From assembly GCF_036884295.1 (NCBI RefSeq), contig NZ_CP145608.1, positions 1,178,001-1,242,000 on the forward strand: 64,000 nt of DNA, in the 5' to 3' direction. Positions 9,132 through 17,862 of the stretch are shown in pieces (the stretch's first letter is position 1; each line of letters opens with the position of its first letter). The notes below the pieces were generated by a model that worked only from the letters and a program-made list of their open reading frames with translations, had not been told where the DNA came from and searched no databases. The stretch comes from Brochothrix thermosphacta DSM 20171 = FSL F6-1036. GTDB lineage: Bacteria > Bacillota > Bacilli > Lactobacillales > Listeriaceae. Position numbers and translations under genes: made by a program.

Positions 9132-10461
9132 AGTGGGAACAGTCCGTGAAGTATCATTAAGCATATTAGAAAAAATTGAGAAACAACAAGCATACAGTCA
9201 TTTATTGATTCATGATGCGATGACAAAAAATCATGTTAAACCGATTGATAAAGGTTTGTTAACAGAACTTGTTTACGGTACGATTCAACGCCAAATGACG
9301 TTGGACTTTTACATGGAGCAATTTGTATCTAAACCAGAAAAATTAGAAATTTGGGTCAAATTATTATTGCGTGTTTCTTTTTACCAGTTATATTTCCTTG
9401 ATAAAGTACCCGATCATGCCATCGTAAATGAAGCGGTCAACATTGCTAAAAAACGTGGACATGTCGGCGTGTCTAAATTAGTAAACGGCGTTTTGCGTAC
9501 AGCGATTCGTGAAGGTCAACCTGATGTTGCGGCATTAGTGAAAGAGCCAATGAAACGTTTATCAATTGAAATATCTGTGCCACTTTGGTTAACAGAACGT
9601 TGGGTTGCGCAATATGGCGAAGCTAAGACACGTGAAATTGGTGAAGCTTTACTTGTACCACCACATCAAACATTACGCGTGAACCCATTAAGAGGTAACA
9701 TTGATGAAATCATCGAAGCGCTCGTTGCTGATGGTTTTGAAGCAGAAGCCCATCCATTAGTACCTGAAGCGATCATGGTATTTGGTGGTAATGCTGCAAA
9801 TCATCCAATGTTCCAATACGGTGCGTTTTCAATTCAAGATGAAAGTTCAATGCTTGTTGCACATGCGCTACATCCAGAACCAGGTATGCGTGTGTTAGAT
9901 GCTTGTGCAGCACCGGGTGGGAAAACAACTCATATTGCTGAATTGATGAATGATGAAGGACAAATCGATGCATTAGATATTCATGCACATAAAACAAAAT
10001 TGATTGCACAAGGTGCTAAACGCCTAGGTCATACTATTATCAAACCATTCCAAGCGGATGCACGCCAATATGGTAAAGATATTGAAGAAGAATTATACGA
10101 TCGTATCCTTGTAGATGCACCTTGTAGTGGTTTTGGTGTTATTCGCCGCAAGCCAGATATTAAGTATCAAAAAACAGCAAAAGATGTGGCATCACTTAGC
10201 GTGATTCAATTTGATATTTTGGATGCACTTGCACCATTACTCAAAGTGGGTGGCCGTCTTGTCTATAGTACATGTACGATTGATGAAGATGAAAACCGTA
10301 ACGTATGGGAACGTTTTTTAGAAGCCCATCCTAACTACGAAAAAGCGCCTTTATCATTACCAAATGATTTAACAACGTTAGATCAAACGGATTTACAGTT
10401 GTTGCCAGACAATAATTTTAGCGATGGTTTTTATATATCTTCATTTAAGCGTATTCGTTAA
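9124..10461 (+). CDS. rsmB: 16S rRNA (cytosine-967-C5) methyltransferase RsmB
   Basis: The N-terminal third is a NusB-like RNA-binding domain. The C-terminal part is a Rossmann methyltransferase with the SAM motif DACAAPGGKTTH, the catalytic PCSGFG (Cys) and the STCTIDEDEN motif with the second Cys. The 445-residue length is normal. I take the GTG at 9124, overlapping the fmt stop, because it gives the usual five residues before TVRE. A second GTG at 9133 has a better spaced AGGTGA and is a real alternative. It sits in the fmt-rsmB-stp order typical of Bacillales. Confidence 0.93.
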   Translation: MNKVGTVREVSLSILEKIEKQQAYSHLLIHDAMTKNHVKPIDKGLLTELVYGTIQRQMTLDFYMEQFVSKPEKLEIWVKLLLRVSFYQLYFLDKVPDHAIVNEAVNIAKKRGHVGVSKLVNGVLRTAIREGQPDVAALVKEPMKRLSIEISVPLWLTERWVAQYGEAKTREIGEALLVPPHQTLRVNPLRGNIDEIIEALVADGFEAEAHPLVPEAIMVFGGNAANHPMFQYGAFSIQDESSMLVAHALHPEPGMRVLDACAAPGGKTTHIAELMNDEGQIDALDIHAHKTKLIAQGAKRLGHTIIKPFQADARQYGKDIEEELYDRILVDAPCSGFGVIRRKPDIKYQKTAKDVASLSVIQFDILDALAPLLKVGGRLVYSTCTIDEDENRNVWERFLEAHPNYEKAPLSLPNDLTTLDQTDLQLLPDNNFSDGFYISSFKRIR

Positions 10462-10481
10462 TTGTATAGAGGTGAATATAA

Positions 10482-11234
10482 ATGAGAGCAGTAGGCCAAA
10501 CAGATAAAGGTAAAGTCAGAACAAATAATGAAGACCGTGTGGCGATTATCACAAACCAAACAGGACAACAACTATTTGTTGTTGCTGATGGGATGGGTGG
10601 TCATCGCGCTGGGCAAATCGCCAGTGAGTTGACAGTGAGTTACTTAACCACTTATTTTGAGAAGTTAATGATTCGTATGGATGATGACCAAGCACAAAGA
10701 TGGTTGGGTCAAACTCTTCAATTAATTAACGAGAAACTTTTTCAAGAAGGCGAGTTAAACCCTGACCTAAAAGGGATGGGAACAACGATTGTTTGTGCGA
10801 TTGATATCGATGAGGACACATTAGCTATTGCGCATGTAGGCGATAGCCGTGCCTATATCGTTAATGAAAAAGAGTTCAAGCAAATAACAGAAGATCATTC
10901 ATTGGTACAAGAGCTTGTAAAAAAAGGTGAAATTTCAAATGAAGAAGCGAAGATTCATCCGCGACGTAATATTGTATTACGTTCTTTGGGTGTATCGGGA
11001 TTTGTAAAAGTTGAATGTCAGATTATCGAAAAAGAAAGCAAAGATATTTTGTTGCTTTGTTCAGATGGTTTGAATGACGCTTTGACCGAACAAGAGATGA
11101 TTACCCTGTTGACTTCGAAACTGACGATTGAAGATAAAGTAAAAAAACTAATTGATGCTGCAAATGCTCATGGTGGGCAAGATAATATTTCAGTTATTAT
11201 TGCTGTTTCTGAAAAGGGAGGTGACGAGTTATGA
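10482..11234 (+). CDS. stp: PP2C-type Ser/Thr protein phosphatase Stp (PrpC)
   Basis: A metal-dependent phosphatase of 250 residues that reverses phosphorylation by the kinase encoded next. PPM motifs are visible in order: the N-terminal RTNNEDR, DGMGGH, the GDSRAYI block, CSDGLND, and the C-terminal GGQDNIS, supplying the acidic metal ligands. It is soluble, with no signal peptide or membrane helix. The ATG follows GAGGTGA. Its stop overlaps the prkC ATG (ATGA), so kinase and phosphatase are made in coupled fashion. Confidence 0.94.
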   Translation: MRAVGQTDKGKVRTNNEDRVAIITNQTGQQLFVVADGMGGHRAGQIASELTVSYLTTYFEKLMIRMDDDQAQRWLGQTLQLINEKLFQEGELNPDLKGMGTTIVCAIDIDEDTLAIAHVGDSRAYIVNEKEFKQITEDHSLVQELVKKGEISNEEAKIHPRRNIVLRSLGVSGFVKVECQIIEKESKDILLLCSDGLNDALTEQEMITLLTSKLTIEDKVKKLIDAANAHGGQDNISVIIAVSEKGGDEL

Positions 11235-13249
11235 TAATTGGAAAACGACTGAGTGGTCGTTACGAAATTCTTCGTGTGATAGGTAGCGGGGGAATGTCTA
11301 ATGTCTATCTTGCGCGTGATGTTATTCTGGAACGAGATGTAGCAGTAAAGCTAATGCGTGTTAGCATGGCCAATGAAGAACAACTCGTTCGCCGCTTTCG
11401 AAGAGAAGCACAAGCAACCACACAATTAATGCATCCTAATATTGTTGATATTTTTGATGTTGATGAGGACCATGATAATCATTTTATCGTTATGGAGTAC
11501 ATTGCGGGGATGGATTTAAAAGCTTATATTAATCATGCTGCGCCATTGCCCTTATCGATTGTTGTACGTATGATGCTGCAGATATTATCTGCAATTTCTC
11601 ATGCGCATGGGCAACATATTATCCATCGAGATATTAAGCCTCAAAATGTCTTAATCGATGCAGAGGGTAATGCTAAAATTACAGATTTTGGTATTGCGAT
11701 GGCGTTATTTGAAACATCGATGACGCAAACGAATACTACCTTAGGTTCTGTGCATTATCTCTCGCCTGAACAGGCGCGTGGGGGTGTCGCGACGCCTAAA
11801 TCGGATGTTTATTCTTTAGGAATCATGCTCTACGAAATGATTACAGGTATTTTACCGTTTGACGGTGAATCTCCTGTTGCCATTGCAATTCAACAATTAC
11901 AATCACCGATGCCACTCCTATCAGATAAAGTGCCTGATATTCCAATGAGTTTACAAAACATCGTGATGAAAGCAACGGCAAAAGAATCAATTAATCGTTA
12001 CAGTACTGTTGAAGAAATGAAAGAAGACATTGCGACAGCCTTAATGCCTAGTCGTATCAATGAAGCACCGTATGATATTCATTCCGCTGATTATTCCGAA
12101 ACAAAAACAATTCCCATTCAAACAGCAACAATTAAAGATAAGATTGCCGACATTGAAGGTTTGGAAACGAATAAGGTTGATGAACCAATTATCGATCAGA
12201 AAAAAGAAAAAAAGAGCAACAAAAAAGTAAATAAAAAGCGCCGGTGGCTTATTATTATCATCGCATTCATAGCCATAGCTGGGATTGTGGGTTCATACTT
12301 TTACTACACGAGTCAAAAAACATATGCTGTAGCTGACGTCACTAATATATCGCAGCAGGCAGCGATTGCTCGTTTACAAAAAGATGGTTTTCGTATTGGT
12401 AAAACAACGGAACAAAACAGTGATAAAGTTGAAAAAGGCTATATCATTAAGACCGATCCAGAAGCGGGTGAAAAGCTCAAAAAAGGTGACACAATTGATC
12501 TCTTTATTTCCATCGGAAAGAAAGAATTCGCAATTGATGATTACCGAGGTAAAAATATCGATGATGTAAAAGAAGAGCTGGAAAAAGCGGGCTTCAAAAA
12601 AGTAACAACTACACCAGTAAATAGTGATGAAATAGAGACTAATGAAATTACTTCGCAAAGTATTCAAAAAGGCTTAAAAATTGTGCCTAGCGAGACAACA
12701 ATTGAGTTAGAATTTAGTTCAGGACCAGCTGCTATCACCTTGAAAGATTTATCAGGTTACAATAAAAGTTCTGTGAAAGATTATGCGACAGATAATGGCT
12801 TCGAATTGACAACCACTGATGAATTTTCAGATAAGGTTGCAGAAGGTCAAGTCATCTCACAAACACCTGAAGCAGGTACAGCGATGAATAAAGGTCAGGC
12901 ATTAGCCGTTGTTATCTCTAAAGGTGTTGAAAAACCGGAGAAAACGATTGATAGAAAACTGACGATTAAATATACGGGTGACGAAGATATAGCAGGTGAT
13001 CCTACAAAAGAAGATGAGGAAGACGAAGGCAATGACTCATCTTCTAGTGAAAAAGAAAAAACATCACAAAACATAAAAATATATCTTAAAGATAAAACGC
13101 ATAAAATAAGTGATGTGTATCAATCCTTCTCGATTACAGAAGACCATGATGTCACGTTATCTTTTGTGTTAGATGCAAAAACTGAAGGTGCCTACATTAT
13201 TGAACGTGATGGCGAAAAAATTGAGCAAGATACCGTTGTTTATGAATAA
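11231..13249 (+). CDS. prkC: PASTA-domain Ser/Thr protein kinase PrkC
   Basis: A 672-residue membrane kinase that senses muropeptides or lipid II in related species. Residues about 11-270 form the kinase: glycine loop GSGGMSNV (18-25), Lys40, HRDIKPQN and DFG. A basic linker precedes one membrane helix (near 338-360). Outside the cell are three PASTA repeats (about 362-570), followed by an acidic Ser/Glu-rich spacer and a further domain of about 70 residues that is not a clear PASTA. Neighbours are its phosphatase upstream and rsgA downstream, the standard Bacillales arrangement. Confidence 0.95.
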   Translation: MIIGKRLSGRYEILRVIGSGGMSNVYLARDVILERDVAVKLMRVSMANEEQLVRRFRREAQATTQLMHPNIVDIFDVDEDHDNHFIVMEYIAGMDLKAYINHAAPLPLSIVVRMMLQILSAISHAHGQHIIHRDIKPQNVLIDAEGNAKITDFGIAMALFETSMTQTNTTLGSVHYLSPEQARGGVATPKSDVYSLGIMLYEMITGILPFDGESPVAIAIQQLQSPMPLLSDKVPDIPMSLQNIVMKATAKESINRYSTVEEMKEDIATALMPSRINEAPYDIHSADYSETKTIPIQTATIKDKIADIEGLETNKVDEPIIDQKKEKKSNKKVNKKRRWLIIIIAFIAIAGIVGSYFYYTSQKTYAVADVTNISQQAAIARLQKDGFRIGKTTEQNSDKVEKGYIIKTDPEAGEKLKKGDTIDLFISIGKKEFAIDDYRGKNIDDVKEELEKAGFKKVTTTPVNSDEIETNEITSQSIQKGLKIVPSETTIELEFSSGPAAITLKDLSGYNKSSVKDYATDNGFELTTTDEFSDKVAEGQVISQTPEAGTAMNKGQALAVVISKGVEKPEKTIDRKLTIKYTGDEDIAGDPTKEDEEDEGNDSSSSEKEKTSQNIKIYLKDKTHKISDVYQSFSITEDHDVTLSFVLDAKTEGAYIIERDGEKIEQDTVVYE

Positions 13250-13267
13250 AACTAAAGGAGTGAGAAT

Positions 13268-14152
13268 TTGCATAAAGGTCGAATTGTAAAGTCATTAAGC
13301 GGCTTCTACTATGTAGAAACAGCAGAAAAAGAAATGTACCAAACACGAGCGAGAGGTAACTTTCGTGCTAGCGGTATAACACCATTAGTAGGTGATTGGG
13401 TTGAATTTCAAGCAGACAACAAAAAAGAAGGTTACATTCGCGCGATGGGCAAGCGAGATAATTCGTTTGTTCGTCCACCTATTGCGAACGTTGATCAAGT
13501 ATGGCTGTTTTTTTCAGCAGCAGAACCCGATCTTTCAACCACGTTGATTGATCGTTTTCTGGTGGCCATTGAAAAAGAAAATGTCACGCCATTAATGTTC
13601 ATTACTAAAATGGATTTATTATCTGATGAAGAGCAAACAGAAATCAGAAAAACAACGGATGTCTATGTTAAAATGGGTTATAAAGTAATCATTTTAAATG
13701 AGTACAAACAAGAATCAATCAAAGAACATGCAGCAGAATGGCTCGGTGATAATGTTTGTGTAATTGCTGGACAATCAGGTGTTGGTAAATCAACATTTTT
13801 AAATTCATTACACCCTGAATGGAAATTAGAAACAGGCATCATTTCAGCAGCATTAAATCGTGGTAAACATACAACACGACATGTTGAATTATTACCTTTT
13901 GGATCAGGCTACATTGCTGACACACCAGGTTTTAGCCAAATTGATATAACAGACTTAACACCAGAAGGTTTGGGTTATTGTTTCCCAGACTTTATGCAAC
14001 AAGGTAGCTGTAAATATCGTGGATGTGTCCATCAAAATGAACCACATTGTAAGGTGAAAGAAGCCGTTGAAACAGGTGACATTGCAGCGTTTAGATACAA
14101 ACATTATTCATCGTTTTTAATTGAAATACAACAAAAAAAACGGAGGTATTAA
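13268..14152 (+). CDS. rsgA: Ribosome small subunit-dependent GTPase A
   Basis: RsgA is a late 30S assembly GTPase. The 294-residue protein has the family's circularly permuted G domain: an OB fold first, then TKMDLL (G4), the P-loop GQSGVGKST (G1), DTPGF (G3), and a C-terminal zinc motif with CKYRGCVH and a final Cys (CKV). The start is a TTG at 13268 correctly spaced from AAAGGAG. It follows prkC by 18 bases, as in Bacillus and Listeria. Confidence 0.95.
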   Translation: MHKGRIVKSLSGFYYVETAEKEMYQTRARGNFRASGITPLVGDWVEFQADNKKEGYIRAMGKRDNSFVRPPIANVDQVWLFFSAAEPDLSTTLIDRFLVAIEKENVTPLMFITKMDLLSDEEQTEIRKTTDVYVKMGYKVIILNEYKQESIKEHAAEWLGDNVCVIAGQSGVGKSTFLNSLHPEWKLETGIISAALNRGKHTTRHVELLPFGSGYIADTPGFSQIDITDLTPEGLGYCFPDFMQQGSCKYRGCVHQNEPHCKVKEAVETGDIAAFRYKHYSSFLIEIQQKKRRY

Positions 14153-14153
14153 C

Positions 14154-14807
14154 ATGAAAAAAATAGCCCCATCAATTTTAAGTGCCGATTTTTCAAAACT
14201 TGGTGAAGAGATTGCCGCAGTTGAACAAGGCGGTGCTGATTATATTCATATTGATGTAATGGATGGACAATTTGTACCTAACATTACATTTGGACCTAAT
14301 ATCGTTGAAGCTGTTCGTCCGACAACTAAATTACCATTAGATGTTCATTTGATGATTGTAGACCCTGACCGTTACATTGGAGACTTTGCGCGAGCAGGTG
14401 CCGATATCATTACAGTACATGTGGAAGCTTGTCCTCATGTCCACCGTACGATTCAGTTAATTCATAGTTTTGGCGTTAAGGCAGGGGTTGTTTTGAATCC
14501 AGGTACATCGCTGGATGCTTTGAAATACGTGATTAACGATGTTGACATGGTTTTAATTATGACAGTTAATCCTGGATTCGGAGGCCAATCCTTCATTGAG
14601 GATATGATACCTAAAATGAAAGAACTTCGCCAGATGATAGATGCAACAGGCAGAGACATTGAGATAGAAGTTGATGGTGGAATAAATGAAACCACTGCTA
14701 AACTTTGTGCAGATGCCGGTGTTAACGTCTTTGTAGCAGGTTCATATATTTATAATAAAGAAAATCGTAAAGCAGCAATTGAAACACTGAAAAAAGCAAT
14801 TAATTAA
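14154..14807 (+). CDS. rpe: Ribulose-phosphate 3-epimerase
   Basis: Rpe interconverts ribulose-5-phosphate and xylulose-5-phosphate in the pentose phosphate pathway. The TIM-barrel signatures are present: APSILSADF at the N-terminus, [26 protein letters not shown] and EVDGGIN. The frame is open from 14121 inside rsgA, but the ATG at 14154, one base after the rsgA stop codon and behind GGAGG, gives the normal 217 residues. Confidence 0.95.
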   Translation: MKKIAPSILSADFSKLGEEIAAVEQGGADYIHIDVMDGQFVPNITFGPNIVEAVRPTTKLPLDVHLMIVDPDRYIGDFARAGADIITVHVEACPHVHRTIQLIHSFGVKAGVVLNPGTSLDALKYVINDVDMVLIMTVNPGFGGQSFIEDMIPKMKELRQMIDATGRDIEIEVDGGINETTAKLCADAGVNVFVAGSYIYNKENRKAAIETLKKAIN

Positions 14808-14821
14808 GAGGGGGTCTTCTA

Positions 14822-15460
14822 GTGAGAATCTGTTTATTACTTGGTGGTCCAATGAGTAACGTGCCTGACTTGACTCCTTATAAAGACGATTATTGGGTGG
14901 GGATTGATCGAGGTGCTTTCCGTTTATTAGAAATGGGGATTACATCTAAAGCCGCTATGGGCGATTTTGACTCATTGTCTTCGAAAGAATTAGCATTTGT
15001 TAGAGATAATGTTGTTTTTGTAGAACAATATCCGGCTGAAAAAGATGAAACGGATGCGATGCTAGGTATTACTTATGCATTAAATCAAAAAGCCGATGAA
15101 ATCTTAGTTTTTGGTGCAACAGGTGGGCGTATGGATCATACATTAGCCAACTTATTTATGCTTACATATGAGTCTTATCAAGCAGCGATACCAGTTACCA
15201 CGTTTGTGGATAAACAAAACACACTTAAGATGTATCAACCCGGCCGATATGAGCTTGAAAAGCAAGATAAAATGAAGTACATTGCTTTTACAGTTGTGAG
15301 TGCAGAAGTGACCGGTTTGACGCTGGAAGGGTTTAAATACCCGCTAAACAACGCAACGTATCCTTTTGGATCAGCACTCTCAAGCAATGAATTTGTTGAT
15401 GAACACGGTGTTTTATCATTTTCTGAAGGACTCATTTTAATGAGCCAAAGCCACGATTGA
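14822..15460 (+). CDS. thiN: Thiamine pyrophosphokinase
   Basis: This enzyme makes thiamine pyrophosphate from thiamine and ATP. The 212-residue protein has the family features: GIDRGAFRLLE, GDFDSL, an EKDETD segment, and GATGGRMDH. It starts with GTG at 14822 behind GAGGGGG. It is the last gene of the coaBC-to-thiN run, and its downstream region is a repeat-rich, gene-free kilobase. Confidence 0.92.
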   Translation: MRICLLLGGPMSNVPDLTPYKDDYWVGIDRGAFRLLEMGITSKAAMGDFDSLSSKELAFVRDNVVFVEQYPAEKDETDAMLGITYALNQKADEILVFGATGGRMDHTLANLFMLTYESYQAAIPVTTFVDKQNTLKMYQPGRYELEKQDKMKYIAFTVVSAEVTGLTLEGFKYPLNNATYPFGSALSSNEFVDEHGVLSFSEGLILMSQSHD

Positions 15461-15469
15461 AAGTGGAAA

Positions 15470-15720
15470 CACCTTGCTCATTCTCTAAAAAAATGGAAAA
15501 ATAAAAAACATTCGTTAGGCTAGAAATTTTAGTTTATGCAGACTGCTCCATGTCTGCTCCCAAACTTAAATTTCAGGTCTAATGTTTTTTATTTGTTCTG
15601 AAATTTTGCAAGAGAATAGGTGTTGCAACTGGAGATAGAAAAAAGCGCCAAAGAGACTACTCTCCCAAATTTAGATTTCAGGTCTAGTGAGTTTTTTGTT
15701 TGTTATGAAATTACTGTCAT
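15470..15720. repeat. Large nested palindrome with a second half-copy
   Basis: Downstream of thiN, an arm at 15503-15535 (starting AAAAAACATT) pairs imperfectly with an arm at 15562-15590 (ending AATGTTTTTT). The loop contains its own hairpin, GCAGAC (15538-15543) with GTCTGC (15552-15557). The arms extend outward through ATTCTCT and AGAGAAT near 15482 and 15612. The right arm (CCCAAA..TTTCAGGTCTA..) recurs in altered form at 15663-15713. The structure could act as the thiN terminator, but its size and the second copy suggest a dispersed element. Confidence 0.6.
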
Positions 15721-15732
15721 TGTTGCGAAGTC

Positions 15733-15985
15733 ATGAGCTTACAGTGACAGTATGGGACGGAAATTGCGTAAGCAATTGAGTACCAATCAGTAGTTAGAAG
15801 CTTTACGAGAATACCAATCAGTAGTTAAAAGCTTTACGAGAGTAGTATGGGATGCAGCGACAAACAGCACCAAATCTTCAAGAAAGCGAGCGCCAATCCT
15901 TTTTTACGGGTTAAAAGGTCGATATGGGACGGAAATTTCATCGGAAATTGAGTACGATGCTATAGCGCAATTGAGTAACAATTCT
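15733..15985. repeat. Cluster of hairpin repeats sharing TATGGGACGG..GAGTACCAATC
   Basis: Units at about 15751-15789, 15846-15897 and 15923-15960 share TATGGGA at the start; the first and third share GAGTAC after an inner hairpin. The inner arms are AATTGC/GCAATT in one unit and AATTTC/GAAATT in another, so pairing is kept while sequence changes. Between them lies a short direct duplication (TACCAATCAGTAGTTA..AGCTTTACGAGA, two copies from 15781). The same family occurs after rplS. The rest of the gap (15986-16513) has no gene that I can support. Confidence 0.7.
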
Positions 15986-16797
15986 TATATTCCACCACCA
16001 TGTTTTATGTTGAAGTGCTGGAGACAGACAATATAAACAAAATTACTAAGCCTACTTTTATTAAAAATTTGAAGATTCGAGAATGAAAACGACTTGTTTG
16101 GTGTTGAAAGTAGTGGAAAAATCAGCAGGTTAACTATGCGTGCTGATTTTTTGGAAATAGATAAAAATATCGGTTGTCGTAATTGTAGCTATTGTTTTTT
16201 ATTTAACTTTTGCATTCATTATTAATAAAATAAGAAAAAACGCCTTTAGGAAAATTGTTTTGAGATGACTTACTTTAACTATGGTCTAACCATATAGTCT
16301 TAGAGATATAGTTTGCCACCAGCTCGATAAATTATAGTATTAGCTGTTTTAATCTTGTTATGAAATTTGTGTTCAATTAGTTTGAAGTGTTAGTGAGTGT
16401 TAATATGGAAACCTTTTTACAAATAAACATAGGTATGTTAAAGTTACGATAAATAGTTACAGCAAAAAAATGTATTTATTATAGGTGTTTCATATAATAA
16501 GGAGGTTATCTCAATGGTGTTTTGGTTAATTTTCAGCGCAATTGTTCTAGCACAATCGGCCCATAATTTGTTTGTAAAACGAAAATGTAAAAAAAGAAGT
16601 TTTCGTTTCTGGGATAAAGATTACCATAATCAACATTTAGTGACTATTTCGGATATTAAACATTATTATGAAAACCACCACAATGATAACTGCTCACTAG
16701 ATGTTGATGAAACAACTTGGTCTGATTTAGAACTTGATCGTTTATTTAACCGCATCAATTATTGTCATACTAGTATTGGTGAGGAATATTTATATAA

Positions 16798-17862
16798 CGC
16801 CGATTGTAAAATTAAGCTAGACAATTAAAAAAATCATTTGTGATACACTCAAATTGTATTTCCGACGAAAGAAAACAAGGAGAGTGATCACAAATGACCT
16901 ATACACATCTTACTACAGATGAACTCGTTTTAATAGAATCATATTATCATCAAACTAAGAAAGTTAAATTTGTTGCAGAGACTTTAAAACGTTCGAGACA
17001 AACTATTTATAATGTTTACAACGCTTTAGATGATGGTTTATCTATGCTAGATTACTACCAACGATACAAAAATAATAAAAAAAATTGTGGGAGACTTCCT
17101 ATCCTTTTACCTGATAATGAAACTGACTATATTCAAAAGAAAGTGGCTCAAGGGTGGACACCAGACGTGATTATTGGTCGTAACGAGTTTCCTATTTCTT
17201 GTTCTGTTCGTACTCTTTATAGACTATTTAAGCGTGGCTATTTTAACTTAGCCGCCTTACCAATGAAAGGGAAAAGAAAGCCGAATGGTCACAAAGAAAA
17301 GAGAGGTAAACAAGCTTTTAAAAGAACGATTCATCAGCGTGATAAGGAAAATCGTCACTTCAAAAGTGAGTTTGGTCACCTTGAAGGTGACACTATCGTT
17401 GGCAGAAATCATAAAAGTGCTGTTATTACCTTAGTTGAAAGACTATCAAAAGTAATTATTACGTTGAAACCTACCGGCAGACAAGCAATAGATATTGAAA
17501 ACAGTTTAAACAACTGGTTTAAAACAATTCCCACTCATTTATTTAAGTCTATTACGTTTGATTGTGGTAAAGAATTTTCTAATTGGAAATCTGTCAGTAA
17601 CTCCAATGATATTAATATCTACTTTGCTGATCCAGGTACTCCCTCACAAAGAGGGTTAAATGAGAACTCCAACGGATTATTACGCAAGGACGGACTACCT
17701 AAGAGAATGAATTTCAATGAAGTTGATGAAGCGTTCATTCAGTCTGTTGCTTCTAAAAGAAATAACATTCCTAGAAAGTCATTGAACTATAAAACACCAT
17801 TGGAAGTATTTTTGAGTTATGTTAATAATGATATTTTGTCTAGCTTAATTTGACAAATAAAA
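16798..17862 (+). mobile_element. IS30-family insertion sequence, copy 1 (1065 bp)
   Basis: Bounds were set by comparison with the inverted copy at 37721-38785: sequence identity stops at both ends where the flanking genes resume. A 3-bp target duplication TAA flanks it (16795-16797 and 17863-17865). The terminal inverted repeats share about 20 of 21 bases (TTGTAAAATTAAGCTAGACAA versus TTGTCAAATTAAGCTAGACAA), starting six bases inside each boundary. It carries one transposase gene and lies in the same orientation as the interrupted gene. Confidence 0.92.
16894..17853 (+). CDS. IS30-family transposase
   Basis: A 319-residue DDE transposase. The N-terminus has a helix-turn-helix (LKRSRQTIYNVYN). 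The catalytic residues are Asp166 in LEGDT, Asp223 in FDCGKEF and Glu257 in RGLNENSN, giving the DD(33)E spacing of IS30 enzymes. An AAGGAGAG ribosome binding site precedes the ATG. The protein is identical to that of the second copy, so at least one of the two insertions is recent. Confidence 0.95.
   Translation: MTYTHLTTDELVLIESYYHQTKKVKFVAETLKRSRQTIYNVYNALDDGLSMLDYYQRYKNNKKNCGRLPILLPDNETDYIQKKVAQGWTPDVIIGRNEFPISCSVRTLYRLFKRGYFNLAALPMKGKRKPNGHKEKRGKQAFKRTIHQRDKENRHFKSEFGHLEGDTIVGRNHKSAVITLVERLSKVIITLKPTGRQAIDIENSLNNWFKTIPTHLFKSITFDCGKEFSNWKSVSNSNDINIYFADPGTPSQRGLNENSNGLLRKDGLPKRMNFNEVDEAFIQSVASKRNNIPRKSLNYKTPLEVFLSYVNNDILSSLI

Noticed and set aside
16514-16828. 104-residue frame as a complete gene
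   Set aside because: Its last nine codons lie inside the IS; it is the 5' part of the split MutS-like gene.
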